A DNA stretch of 51,692 nucleotides from assembly GCA_016789905.1 (NCBI GenBank), contig JAEUQC010000208.1, positions 1 through 51,692 on the forward strand, written 5' to 3'. The stretch comes from Bryobacterales bacterium (GTDB taxonomy: Bacteria; Acidobacteriota; Terriglobia; Bryobacterales; Bryobacteraceae). The position numbers and the translations under genes are program-made. The notes beneath the pieces were generated by a model. It was not told the DNA's origin and ran no database searches. It saw nothing but the letters and a program-made list of their open reading frames with translations. This document shows, one piece after another, positions 30,264-40,000 of this stretch (position 1 is the stretch's first letter; every line of letters starts with the position of its first letter).

Positions 30264-30423
30264 AGACGTGTTTCCTACGTCGGTATGCGCCGTCCGCGGG
30301 GGAATATTGGATACGTGTATCAGTTTTCCGGCGATGCGGATGCTAACTGTCATGGGGACTATTACCGCCTACGCTAACAGAAGCGCAAACACCGGGCAAT
30401 TCCCCTCAACCCGTCCGGACAAA

Positions 30424-31449
30424 TCAGCGCGGATGATCCAGTCCGCTGGCTGCCGGGATCAGGGTCCGGTACACATCGCCCGGAATGGGAGAATCCCAAT
30501 GGCCGCTGAGCCTCGCCCCGGCATAGGCGGCCAGGAAGATGACGGCCACCCCCACGGCCACGCGCCGCCCGGTGAGCACGCGGCGGGGGCCGGCAAATGT
30601 CAGCGCCAAGGCGCCTTCGGCCGGGCAAACGGCCACGCACTCCATGCAGCCGATGCACTCGGCGGAGCGAATCTGCACCAGTTTGTCCACCGGAAGATGA
30701 CTGGGGCAGACGCGCGCGCACTTGGCGCAATCAATGCAGGCAGTCTTTTCCCGCCGGATTTTGGCCGGGCTCAACAGCGCCGCCAGGCCCATTAACGCTC
30801 CGTAGGGGCAAAGATAGCGGCACCAAGCATTGGGAACGAAGATCGACGCAATTACCAGAACGCCCAGAAAGATAGCGGCGCCCGGCGTTAGATATCGAAA
30901 GAAGTTCAGCATCTTCACGTCGGCGATCAGGCCGTAGGGGGATTCCAGAAACCCGGCCAGATCCCGGACGCTCATGCTTAAAACCGCGTAGAGGAACGCC
31001 GCCAGCAATAGATACTTTAAGCCCCGTAACGGGATATCCAGCCATTTGGGGGCGGCAAAGTTCCGCCGGAACGTGTCTCTCCCCAGTTTCCAAAGCCATT
31101 CGGAAACGGTGCCCACCGGGCACAGCCAGCCGCAGAACGATTTCCGGAAGAGGAACGACAGGATCAGGAACGTGACGATAAGCACCATCGCCGCCGGGTG
31201 GATCAGGGGAATAGTACCTGTCTCAACTAAGTACCGTGTATTCATGAGCCCAGCAATCGGTAGCCACCCCTCCACTCCGGGTGGACGGGTGGCGATCCAC
31301 GGTGCCCAACGGCCTTCATGATGCCAGACGAAGAACAAGAATTGGATACCGATCCACAGGTTCAGAACCAAAAAAACGGTCTGAGCGAGCCTTCGCCAGC
31401 GCTGGGAGTCGTCGATTTCCAAACGCCTTTTCCACTGTCCGCGACTCAT
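30424..31449 (-). CDS. NapH/YccM-like membrane protein with four-cysteine iron-sulfur motifs
   Basis: Protein of 341 residues with about five transmembrane segments. Two CXXXCP motifs follow membrane helices (CGWLCPVG and CRYLCPYG) and two 4Fe-4S ferredoxin motifs lie in the cytoplasmic C-terminal part (CIDCAKCARVCP and CIGCMECVAVCP). This is the NapH/FixG/YccM arrangement, used to pass electrons from quinol towards reductases or for metal-center assembly. It lacks the long C-terminal domain of FixG/CcoG. The frame begins at a GTG (31497), but the ATG at 31449 avoids overlap with the palindrome at 31484. It is divergent from dnaA and 14 kb from the nap operon. Confidence 0.75.
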   Translation of the reverse strand: MSRGQWKRRLEIDDSQRWRRLAQTVFLVLNLWIGIQFLFFVWHHEGRWAPWIATRPPGVEGWLPIAGLMNTRYLVETGTIPLIHPAAMVLIVTFLILSFLFRKSFCGWLCPVGTVSEWLWKLGRDTFRRNFAAPKWLDIPLRGLKYLLLAAFLYAVLSMSVRDLAGFLESPYGLIADVKMLNFFRYLTPGAAIFLGVLVIASIFVPNAWCRYLCPYGALMGLAALLSPAKIRREKTACIDCAKCARVCPSHLPVDKLVQIRSAECIGCMECVAVCPAEGALALTFAGPRRVLTGRRVAVGVAVIFLAAYAGARLSGHWDSPIPGDVYRTLIPAASGLDHPR

Positions 31450-31483
31450 GCTACCAGGGTATACCCGACGGCTTGTGGCTAAG

Positions 31484-31497
31484 GTGACCGCAGTCAC
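31484..31497. promoter_or_regulatory. Perfect GTGAC-N4-GTCAC palindrome, probable Crp/Fnr-family operator
   Basis: GTGAC CGCA GTCAC is a perfect 14-bp dyad containing the Crp core GTGA-N6-TCAC. It lies about 42 bp upstream of the start codon of the NapH-like gene. A one-mismatch copy is found at 50021-50034 beside a Crp/Fnr regulator gene. Confidence 0.6.
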
Positions 31498-31779
31498 TAA
31501 GGGCAGTGTAACCGTTGAGAAACAATTTCAACGCGAAATGTTTTCTATATGAAAATAAAGGACTTATACAACATTAAGTCACTTGTATTGGAAACCATAT
31601 CCTGTGCTAGACTAAGGGTCCGCCCAGTTCTTTCCTCCAGGGTTGGCGGGTCAAAAACGGGATTCCTGCCTCGGGAACAAAATCACTACAAGTATAGTTT
31701 TGAACTGGTTTTCCACAGCCTGTGGAAAATCTGTGGGAAACGTTTGGCCATTCGGAGCGCTCAACTCTTTTCAAACATT
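31498..31779. other. AT-rich region with clustered DnaA boxes upstream of dnaA
   Basis: No gene is seen here. The left half is unusually AT-rich for this window (around 31530-31600). Near the right end three DnaA-box-like sequences sit close together: TTTTCCACA (31709-31717), its inverse TGTGGAAAA (31721-31729) and TGTGGGAAA (31732-31740). They could form one arm of the origin or an autoregulatory site for dnaA. An additional dyad, GTTGA-N9-TCAAC, lies at 31514-31532. Confidence 0.6.
31583..31613 (+). promoter_or_regulatory. dnaA: Candidate promoter for dnaA
   Basis: TTGTAT (31583-31588) lies 19 bp before TAGACT (31608-31613), which is preceded by TGC as in an extended -10 element. The predicted leader of about 160 nt would contain the DnaA boxes at 31709-31740. 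The spacing is longer than ideal. Confidence 0.35.
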
Positions 31780-33099
31780 ATGAGTACTTGGGAACGCATC
31801 AAGCACCACTTGTCACAGTCCGTCAGCGCGGAGAGTTTTCAAAACTGGTTAGCGCCCACGGAGCAGCGGGAAGAAATCGGAGAGACGGTAGTCGTCCAGG
31901 TGCCGAGCGAATCGGCGAAGACCTGGATGGAACAGGAATACGCCGAACAGGTAACGCGGGCGATCAGGGAACTCCGATTGCCAGTCCGGACAGTGCAGTA
32001 CGAGGTGGCCGCCGGGCCGTCGGCCATGTCCATCATCGCCAGCGGGAAAACGAGCCAGGGCAGCGAAGTGACGTTTTCACCCGCGGCCACACAGTTGAAT
32101 CTGAAGTACACCTTCGATTCCTTCGTCGTGGGCTCCTGCAACCAGTTCGCGCACGCCGCGGCCCGGGCGGTGGCGGACCATCCGGCCAACCGCTATAACC
32201 CGCTCTTCATCTACGGTGGCGTGGGAATGGGAAAAACCCATCTGATGCACGCGATCGGACGTTCTTTGTTAACGCACCGGGCGGGCATGCGTGTGGTGTA
32301 CACCTCCAGCGAACGCTTCATGAACGAGATGATTGCTTCCATCCGCACGGACCGTATGGCCCAGTTCCACCAGCACTACCGGGACGCCGACGCGCTTCTG
32401 GTGGACGACATTCAGATTCTGGCCAACCGCGAGCGCACGCAGGAAGAGTTCTTCCATACTTTCAATGCCTTACACGAGCACGGCAAACAGATTGTCATCT
32501 CCTCTGACCGTCCCCCGAAGGATGTAACCGGGCTGTTGGACCGTCTACGCAGCCGCTTTGAGTGGGGCCTGATGGTGGATGTACAGCCGCCGGATCTCGA
32601 AACGAAAATGGCGATTCTGGATATGAAGGCGCAGGCCGAGGGCGTGGAACTGCCCGAAGAGGTTCGCATCCATATCGCCACCAAGACGAAATCGAACGTG
32701 CGGGAATTGGAAGGTGCGCTGGTAAAGCTAATCGCTTACAGCAGCGTCACCAATTCCCCCATCAACCTGGCAATGGCCCAGCAAGTCCTCCGGCACCTAT
32801 CGGCCGGCGCCGATAAACGCATTACGGTGGAAGCCATCATCCGGGCGGTGGCGGAGAAGTTCAACCTGACGCCAGCCCAATTGAAGCAGAAGTCCAATGT
32901 GCAAGGCATCGCCTACCCGCGCCAGATCGCCATGTACCTCTGCAAAGAGCTGACGTCGGCTTCGCTGCCCGAGATTGGCCGGCAATTCAACGGCAAGCAC
33001 CATACAACCGTGCTGCATTCCGTCCAGAAAATCGACAAGCAACGGCAGCATGACGCGGAGTTGAACAGGATTATCCACAGCATCACCGATGCATTTTGA
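31780..33099 (+). CDS. dnaA: Chromosomal replication initiator protein DnaA
   Basis: AAA+ ATPase of 439 residues that binds DnaA boxes and opens the origin. Domain I (MSTWERIKHHLSQSVSAESFQNWL) is complete, the Walker A motif GGVGMGKT is at 146-153, Walker B (ALLVDDIQ) near 206, and the C-terminal box-recognition signature HHTTVLHSVQKI near 407. The frame is open further upstream to 31549 but only the ATG at 31780 gives a normal domain I. The 3' end of the gene itself contains a perfect DnaA box (33071-33079). It is followed by dnaN, separated by the probable oriC. Confidence 0.97.
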   Translation: MSTWERIKHHLSQSVSAESFQNWLAPTEQREEIGETVVVQVPSESAKTWMEQEYAEQVTRAIRELRLPVRTVQYEVAAGPSAMSIIASGKTSQGSEVTFSPAATQLNLKYTFDSFVVGSCNQFAHAAARAVADHPANRYNPLFIYGGVGMGKTHLMHAIGRSLLTHRAGMRVVYTSSERFMNEMIASIRTDRMAQFHQHYRDADALLVDDIQILANRERTQEEFFHTFNALHEHGKQIVISSDRPPKDVTGLLDRLRSRFEWGLMVDVQPPDLETKMAILDMKAQAEGVELPEEVRIHIATKTKSNVRELEGALVKLIAYSSVTNSPINLAMAQQVLRHLSAGADKRITVEAIIRAVAEKFNLTPAQLKQKSNVQGIAYPRQIAMYLCKELTSASLPEIGRQFNGKHHTTVLHSVQKIDKQRQHDAELNRIIHSITDAF

Positions 33100-33357
33100 A
33101 CATGTTACGGTGATTTCCACAGCGGCGGCCAAAGTACCCTGAGGAAAGCTGTGGACGGAATGGGGGGCAGCGGTTCTTCCACCAATTTCCACCCCGGATT
33201 CCAAAAGGCAGCATGACGGGAAGCTGTTGTTTTTAGTATAATTTAGAGAGTTTTCAACATATCCACAACCCCTACTATTCCGGTAAGACAAATGTAATCT
33301 TCTTTCACTGAGGAAAGAACCGGAGAACGACAGCGGGAAGCGGCAAAGGCAACGACG
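33071..33357. other. Probable oriC: DnaA boxes and AT-rich stretch between dnaA and dnaN
   Basis: A perfect TTATCCACA box lies at 33071-33079 inside the end of dnaA. Further near-matches are ATTTCCACA (33113-33121), the inverted TGTGGACGG (33150-33158) and ATATCCACA (33259-33267). A locally AT-rich stretch (about 33227-33262) could be the unwinding element; it overlaps the dnaN promoter. The location between dnaA and dnaN is a classical bacterial origin position. Function is inferred from box clustering. Confidence 0.65.
33213..33242 (+). promoter_or_regulatory. dnaN: Candidate sigma-70 promoter of dnaN
   Basis: ATGACG (33213-33218) and a perfect TATAAT (33237-33242) are separated by 18 bp, about 115 bp upstream of the dnaN start. 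It lies within the probable origin region. Confidence 0.5.
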
Positions 33358-34473
33358 ATGGAATTCACAGTCAATCGATCCGATCTGGTGCGTGAACTGG
33401 GGCTATCCCAGGGAGTTGTTGAGAAGAAGTCCACGATTCCGATCCTCTCGAACATTCTGCTCGAGGCGGACGGCGAACGGCTTACGTTGACCGCTACCGA
33501 CCTGGAGCTAGGGATCCGGTGCGAATGCCTGGCCAAGGTGAAGAAACCCGGCAGCGGTACGATTCCGGCCAAGAAACTGATGGATTACGTTCGCCTGCTG
33601 CCGGACGGCGAAGTGAACATCAAGTTCGGCGACAACCAGTGGGCCTCCATCATCGCCGGAAAGGCGCGCACGCGCATCGCCGGCATGAGCCGGGAAAGCT
33701 TTCCCGAACTCCCGGAGATGCCGGAGACGCTGGCGGAACTGCCGGTGAAGATGCTGGCCGGCATGATCAGCCGCACCATTTTCGCTATCTCGGCCGAAGA
33801 GTCGCGTTTTACGTTGAACGGTGCCCTGCTGCTGGTGAAACCGGACGGGTTGACCATGGTTTCCACCGATAGCCACCGCCTGGCCACCGTGGAAGCGCCG
33901 ATGACGCTCGACATTACCAGCGGCCAGGCTTTCCGTGCCCTGCTGCCGCGCAAGGCGATGAACGAACTGCTGCGCCTGTCATCTGAAGCCGGTCCGGATG
34001 CCAAACTCAAGTTCAGTGGCGACGAAAATCACCTGTTCTTCCAACTCGGCGACCGGCTGTTGCTGAGCCGTAAGCTCACCGGCAATTTCCCGGATTTTGA
34101 ACGCGTGCTGCCCAAGGAGCACCCGAATGTCATCACCATGCCGCGCGAAGAACTGAAGGCGTGTCTGGAACGCGTCATGCAGTTTGCCGATGAACGTTCG
34201 CGCGCCATCAAACTCCGCGCCGTGGATGGGGAAGTCATGCTGCACTCTTCGCTTTCCGACACTGGCGAATCCGAAGAAACGCTAAACGTCACCTACGACG
34301 GGCCCAAAGTGGACATCGGCTTTAACGCGCAGTACCTGTTGGAATTCCTGCGCGCCGGGGATGAAGCGGAAGTTTCGTTCCTCTTCAAAGATGCCGGCAG
34401 CGCCGGGGAACTGCGGCCCGTTGGCGATGGACCGCTCCGCTATCGATACGTTGTGATGCCCATGCGCATCTGA
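33358..34473 (+). CDS. dnaN: DNA polymerase III subunit beta (sliding clamp)
   Basis: Protein of 371 residues, the normal length for the ring-shaped processivity clamp. It begins MEFTVNRSDLVRELGLSQGVVEKKSTIPILSNILLEA and ends with YRYVVMPMRI, the typical C-terminal strand that forms the partner-binding pocket; SEESRFTLNGALL-type and TDSHRLA segments are also present. It lies downstream of dnaA and the origin, and is followed after 62 bp by gyrB. Confidence 0.97.
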   Translation: MEFTVNRSDLVRELGLSQGVVEKKSTIPILSNILLEADGERLTLTATDLELGIRCECLAKVKKPGSGTIPAKKLMDYVRLLPDGEVNIKFGDNQWASIIAGKARTRIAGMSRESFPELPEMPETLAELPVKMLAGMISRTIFAISAEESRFTLNGALLLVKPDGLTMVSTDSHRLATVEAPMTLDITSGQAFRALLPRKAMNELLRLSSEAGPDAKLKFSGDENHLFFQLGDRLLLSRKLTGNFPDFERVLPKEHPNVITMPREELKACLERVMQFADERSRAIKLRAVDGEVMLHSSLSDTGESEETLNVTYDGPKVDIGFNAQYLLEFLRAGDEAEVSFLFKDAGSAGELRPVGDGPLRYRYVVMPMRI

Positions 34474-34535
34474 CCGGCGACGGAACGCCCAAACCCACCA
34501 GACCAGCCACAAAAGAGTAGTCAGGAACGAACACA

Positions 34536-36953
34536 TTGAGCAATAACGAGCAGGATTACAGCGCCAGTAGTATTAAAGTGCTTGAAGGCCTGGAGGCGGT
34601 CCGCCTCCGCCCGGCCATGTATATTGGCTCCACCGGCGAGATGGGGTTGCACCACTTGGTGTATGAAGTGGTGGATAACTCCGTTGATGAATGCATGGCC
34701 GGCTTTGCCTCGAAGGTTCTGGTCACTATCCACACCGACAATTCGGTGACCGTGGAAGACGACGGCCGCGGCATTCCCGTGGATATACACGAGGAGGAAG
34801 GTGTCTCCGCCGCCCAGGTGGTTCTCACCAAGCTCCACGCCGGTGGCAAGTTCGATTCGAACAGCTATAAAGTATCGGGAGGACTGCACGGCGTCGGCGT
34901 CAGTTGCGTGAACGCGCTGAGCGAAGAGTTTGAAATCGAAATCTGGCGCCAGGGGTACACCTGGACGCAGGAGTATTCCAAGGGCATCCCCTTGGCGCCC
35001 CTGAAGCAAGGCGGCAAGGCAGGCCGGCGAACCGGTACGAAGGTCCGTTTCAAGCCGGATACCACCGTCATGGACGCTTCCGTGTTCAACTTCGACACAC
35101 TGGCCGCGCGCCTTCGCCAATTGGCGTTTTTGAACCGCGGTTTGACCATCCACCTTACCGACGAACGCCAGGAACCCGCCCATACGCTGGAATTCCACTA
35201 CGAAGGCGGCATCGCCGAGTTCATCAAGCATCTGAACAAGTCCAAAAGCTGCCTGCACGATAAGCCCATCTTCTTTGAAGGCGAACGCGACCTGCCCAAC
35301 GGCGGCAAGCTCACCATGGAAGTGGCGTTGCAGTATAACGACAGCTACTCGGAAACCGTTTTCAGCTTCGCCAATAACATCAACACCGTGGACGGTGGCA
35401 CGCACCTCTCCGGCTTCCGCAGCGCGCTTACTTCCACCATCAACAAGTACGGCAAATCCGCCGGCCTGTTCAAAGATGTGAAGGAGAACCTTTCCGGCGA
35501 CGACGTGCGCGAAGGACTGACGGCCGTCGTCAGCGTAAAGATTCCCCAGCCGCAGTTTGAAGGCCAGACCAAAGGCAAGTTGAACAGCGATTGCTCCGGC
35601 GCCGTGGCGCAACTGATCAACGAAAAACTGGGCGAATATTTCGACAAGAACGGCAATGTGATGAAGCGCATTGTCAGCAAGGCCATCGACGCCGCCCGCG
35701 CCCGGGAAGCCGCCCGCAAGGCACGCGACCTGACCCGCCGCAAGGGTGCGCTCGATTCCGGCGGCCTGCCCGGCAAACTGGCCGATTGCCAGGAAAAGAA
35801 CCCGGAGCACTGCGAACTATATCTCGTCGAGGGTGAAAGCGCCGGCGGCACCGCCAAGAGCGGACGCGACCGGAAGTTCCAGGCCATCCTGCCGCTGAAG
35901 GGCAAGATTCTCAACGTGGAAAAGGCCCGCTACGACAAGATGCTGGGCCATGAGGAAATCCGCGCCATGATCACGGCCATCGGCGCCGGCATCGGCAAGG
36001 ACGATTTCGACGTCGCCAAGCTCCGTTATCACAAGATCATCATCATGACCGACGCCGATGTGGACGGCTCCCACATCCGCACGTTGCTGCTGACGTTCTT
36101 CTTCCGCCACATGCAGGAGTTAATTACGCGCGGCCACGTCTTCGTCGCCCAGCCCCCGCTGTACCGCATCAAGAAGGGCAAGGACGAAAAGTACATCAAA
36201 GACGACAAAGAATTCACCAAGGAAATCCTGCAGCGCGCCACCAAGGGCCTATCGCTCGAATATGGTCCGGAGGGCGCCCGGCAGAAGATTGAGGGCACCG
36301 AATTCCGCAACTTCCTCATCTCGCTCGATGAGTTTTCGGCGCTCTTCAAGAACCTGGAAAAACGGCTGCGCGATGCGCGCGTGGTGGAAGTGCTCACCAA
36401 CGCGGAACTGCCGGTGGATTCCAAACTCGACTTCCAGCAGAAAGCCAACGTGGAACTGCTCTACCAGCGTCTGCTGCCGCTGAAAATCGGCGCAGAACTG
36501 AAGGTGGATGAGATGCACGACGCCTGGAGCGTCTCCTATCACGACTCGACAAACGCCATCCGCACCATCGGCATCGAGATGGCTTCGCAACCGGAGTATC
36601 GTCGGCTGCGCAACCTGGCCAAGACCATCGCCAAATATAACCAGCCGCCCTTCGTCGTCGCCAAGGAAGAACGCAAGGAAACGCGCGCCATTTGGAACGA
36701 ACTGCTCACCTACCTCCGCGAGGAAGGCATGAAGGACGCCAATGTACAGCGCTACAAAGGGCTGGGCGAAATGAACGCGGAACAGCTTTGGGAAACCACC
36801 ATGAATCCCGACAAGCGCTCGCTGCTGCGCGTGGAGTTGCAGGACGTCGTGGAAAGCGATCTGATCTTTTCCACTCTCATGGGTGAAGATGTCGAAAACC
36901 GGCGCCGGTTCATTGAACAAAACGCGCTGGACGTTCGAAATCTCGATATCTAA
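34536..36953 (+). CDS. gyrB: DNA gyrase subunit B
   Basis: ATPase subunit of DNA gyrase, 805 residues. The GHKL ATPase begins with VLEGLEAVRLRPAMYIGSTG and VVDNSVDE; the TOPRIM domain has EGESAGG (about 431), PLKGKILNVEKA and DADVDG (about 506); the C-terminal block VQRYKGLGEMN is complete. The length is close to the 804 residues of the E. coli protein, so the TOPRIM insertion is retained. The start is a TTG at 34536 behind AGGAA; no better ATG is in frame. recF, often found between dnaN and gyrB, is absent here. Confidence 0.96.
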   Translation: MSNNEQDYSASSIKVLEGLEAVRLRPAMYIGSTGEMGLHHLVYEVVDNSVDECMAGFASKVLVTIHTDNSVTVEDDGRGIPVDIHEEEGVSAAQVVLTKLHAGGKFDSNSYKVSGGLHGVGVSCVNALSEEFEIEIWRQGYTWTQEYSKGIPLAPLKQGGKAGRRTGTKVRFKPDTTVMDASVFNFDTLAARLRQLAFLNRGLTIHLTDERQEPAHTLEFHYEGGIAEFIKHLNKSKSCLHDKPIFFEGERDLPNGGKLTMEVALQYNDSYSETVFSFANNINTVDGGTHLSGFRSALTSTINKYGKSAGLFKDVKENLSGDDVREGLTAVVSVKIPQPQFEGQTKGKLNSDCSGAVAQLINEKLGEYFDKNGNVMKRIVSKAIDAARAREAARKARDLTRRKGALDSGGLPGKLADCQEKNPEHCELYLVEGESAGGTAKSGRDRKFQAILPLKGKILNVEKARYDKMLGHEEIRAMITAIGAGIGKDDFDVAKLRYHKIIIMTDADVDGSHIRTLLLTFFFRHMQELITRGHVFVAQPPLYRIKKGKDEKYIKDDKEFTKEILQRATKGLSLEYGPEGARQKIEGTEFRNFLISLDEFSALFKNLEKRLRDARVVEVLTNAELPVDSKLDFQQKANVELLYQRLLPLKIGAELKVDEMHDAWSVSYHDSTNAIRTIGIEMASQPEYRRLRNLAKTIAKYNQPPFVVAKEERKETRAIWNELLTYLREEGMKDANVQRYKGLGEMNAEQLWETTMNPDKRSLLRVELQDVVESDLIFSTLMGEDVENRRRFIEQNALDVRNLDI

Positions 36954-36986
36954 AAAATTTCCGGGGCGCCATGAATGGCGCCCCGG
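36953..36986 (-). terminator. Terminator between gyrB and the convergent TonB receptor
   Basis: CCGGGGCGCCA (36961-36971) and TGGCGCCCCGG (36976-36986) form a perfect 11-bp stem with a TGAA loop. Read on the minus strand the hairpin is followed by a T-rich run, so it best serves the TonB receptor; it may also slow transcription coming from gyrB. Confidence 0.8.
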
Positions 36987-37014
36987 TTCGTTCCAACCCG
37001 CGCAAATTCCGTTT

Positions 37015-40000
37015 CTAGAAGTGAATGCGCATGGTGTACTGCACCTCCCGGCCGTAGTTGCCACCGGCCACCCACGTGCTTTTTCCAAACGTGGAACTGG
37101 TGACGTTCATATCGGGCTGGCTTGGCATGAATGCGTTCGGCGAGTTGTAGAATTCCATCCGCATTTCCAGGCGCGCCCGCTCGGTCAGCGGGAAATACTT
37201 GACCAGTGTTGAATCCAGATTCCAGAAGCCGAACCCGCGCAGATCGCTGTAGTACCAGGGATTCGTACGTGGGGTGTAGGGAGCGGCCTGGGAGAACTTC
37301 GTCGTGTCGAAGTACCCGTTCCGCGATGGATTGTCGATGGACGGCGTATCCGTCGGGGCGTTCATCTGCCCGAACGTCAATCGCGGCCCGTTGTTCCACA
37401 TCATCAGATGGCTGGTGGCCCAGCCGCCGATGATCGCGTCCACAAGCCGATTGGAATTGGTCAGCAACTTACGGCCTTTGCCCACCGGAATCTCCCACGT
37501 GCCGCCAAGCCGGATGGTATGACGCGGGTCGCGCGTATCGATCATCGTGAACTTGTTGGCGTAGGTGTCCGGCTGGTTGAACCATTCGGAGCGGGATTCG
37601 TTGTTGTAGTTGTAGCCCAGCACCAGGCTCAACCCGTCGGCGAACCGGCGGTCCACTTTGATCTGAATGGCGCGGTAGCGGTTGGAACGGCTGGGCATGA
37701 ACTGTTGGTTCAAGCTGCCGTATTGCGGATACGGGCGCAGCAAAGAGGCTACGGAAACCGTTGGCTGGTTGCGCAAACTGCCGGGCATTTTGCTCGCCGG
37801 CAGCAGGTTATAGAACGGGTTGGGAACCGCCGCGTCCATGGCGCCCTTGTGGGTGTAATAGAGGTTCGGGTCCACCTGGTTCAAGTCAAACCCATAGTTG
37901 CCGCCCCACATGCTGGGCTGCAGTTGATTGTGCCCGAAGTTCATGAAGTACGTAATATCGGTCATCAGTTGGAACGGGAACTGCCGCTGGTACGACACGC
38001 TCACCCGGTCGTTAATGGGACGTTTCAAGTCCTGATTGAACCAACTGGCCGCGTTGCCCACGTTCTGGTACCGGCCGTAGCCCGTGCCCACGGGCGGGTT
38101 CACCGGGTTGTTCACCGGGAATGGATCGCTGATCAGCGTCTTCGGCACGCCCTGCACCGGCGTCAGGCTGTTGGTCACTTGCGAATAGCCGTCCAGCGGA
38201 ATGGACCCCAGCCCCTCAGTGAACGCGCCTTTCATCGGAATCGCATACCGGGCATAGCCCAGCCGCAGTGCCGATTTGTCGTTCATCCGGATGGCGATGC
38301 CGGCTCGCGGAAGGAAATTGCCCAGGTTCTTATACACGCGCGGGTTGCTCGAGTCGGTGAACATCCACGCGCCGTTGTACTTGTAGTTCACCGTGGCGAT
38401 GGAGCGGACCTGCGCCGGCATCGTCACACCACTCTGCAGTTCCGGAATCGGGTTGTTCAAGTCCAAAAACCGCGAGAACTTGTAGTTGTCGTCCTTTGGC
38501 GCCTGCTCGGTTTCCCACCGCAGGCCCAGGTTCAGCGTGATGTTCTTATTGATCCGGTAGTCGTCCTGGAAGAAAATGCCCCATTGGGAATACTGGTTGT
38601 TGAACATCGGGCTGATGCTGGCGTTCCCGCTGTTCACCACGCCCAGCAGCGCGGAGGCGAACTGGCTGCCGCTCAGGCTGGAGTTGAAGTTGATAAACGT
38701 GTTGCCGGTGTCGACGGCGTTGAAATTGAACCCGCCCACCGATGGCAATCCGTTCTCGTCATAGCTGTAGCGCAACTGCCAGCCGGCCTTCAGGTGGTGC
38801 TTGCCCGCCTCATGCGTCATCTGCACACTGGGCGCGTGGACGCGTCCGCGCACCTGCCACCAGCTCCCCAGCCCGGCGGAAACCGAACCGTTTCCGGAAA
38901 ACCCAAAGCTGGGATAGTAAATGCCCGGCAGGTCCTTCAACACCGGCTTGTACCAGCCCGATGGGAACAGCCCCGCCCAAACGCTTTCCGGCACCTTCGC
39001 CCATGCCGAATCGTATTCGTCCTCCAGATACGATGCACCGTAGCGGAAATCGATCGTCGTCCGCGGCGACATCAAATACAGCACATCGGCAGCCGCGTTC
39101 AACGCGTCCATAATGCCGCCGTTATCGGAGCGAACGGCAATGGTCCCGCCATGGTTCGGGTTGTCCAGCCGCGTCTGATACTTCGAAAACCGGGCGTACA
39201 TGCGGATCTTATCGCTCACGTTGTAATCCACCCGTTCGGAGATGTTCCAATACTTCAGCCACCAGTAGTAGGAGGCCTTGTAGTTGTTCACGCCGGTAAT
39301 GTTGTCGCCCGGTCCGTTCGGTTTCCAAAGGTCGGCCATGATTTTGCGGCCGGTCGGGTCAATCCGTTGCGCTGGAATGATGTTGCCCGGAAACGGCGTG
39401 CGGGTGGCGGTGGCGCTGGCGGCGTCGAACACCGTGGTGAACGGGTCGTAGATCGGACGCACCGCGCCATTGGGCGCCAGCGTCCTGGAAAAATCGCCGT
39501 TGCGCTCCAGCTCCGTCGGCAGCGTGGATACACTGTTCTGCGGTTGCGTGGATTTCCACTGCTCGTAGCTGAAATAGCTGAACAGTTTGTTCTTCAATAT
39601 CGGGTTGCCGATGGTGCCGCCCCAGGTGTGGTTCTTCACCACGCTCGGTTGATTCACAATCCGGTTGCTGATGGCGTTCAGCGCCGGGTTGCGGCCAAAG
39701 TAGTATCCGGTGCCGTGAAAGTCGTTCGTTCCGGACTTCATGGACAGGTTCAACGTGCCTCCGGCGCCGAAGCCGAATTCAGCGTCCACGGCGTTCTGCT
39801 GCACCGCCACTTCCTGCACCGCGTCCATCGACGCGTTGTAGGAGCCTCGCGCCGCATAGCCCAGCGGCACGCCGTCCAGCAATTGGTCGTTCTTCCCGCC
39901 CGTGGAACCGCCCACGTCCATCCCGCTGTTGGACCACATGTAGAAAGGGTTCCGGTGCGACACATCCCAGTAGCGGTTTACAACCGCCGGGTTCAGCAGC

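Noticed and set aside
30424..31449. Annotation as FixG/CcoG copper-reductase for cbb3 oxidase assembly
   Set aside because: The protein is much shorter, lacks the C-terminal Ig-like domain of CcoG, and no cbb3 oxidase genes are present.
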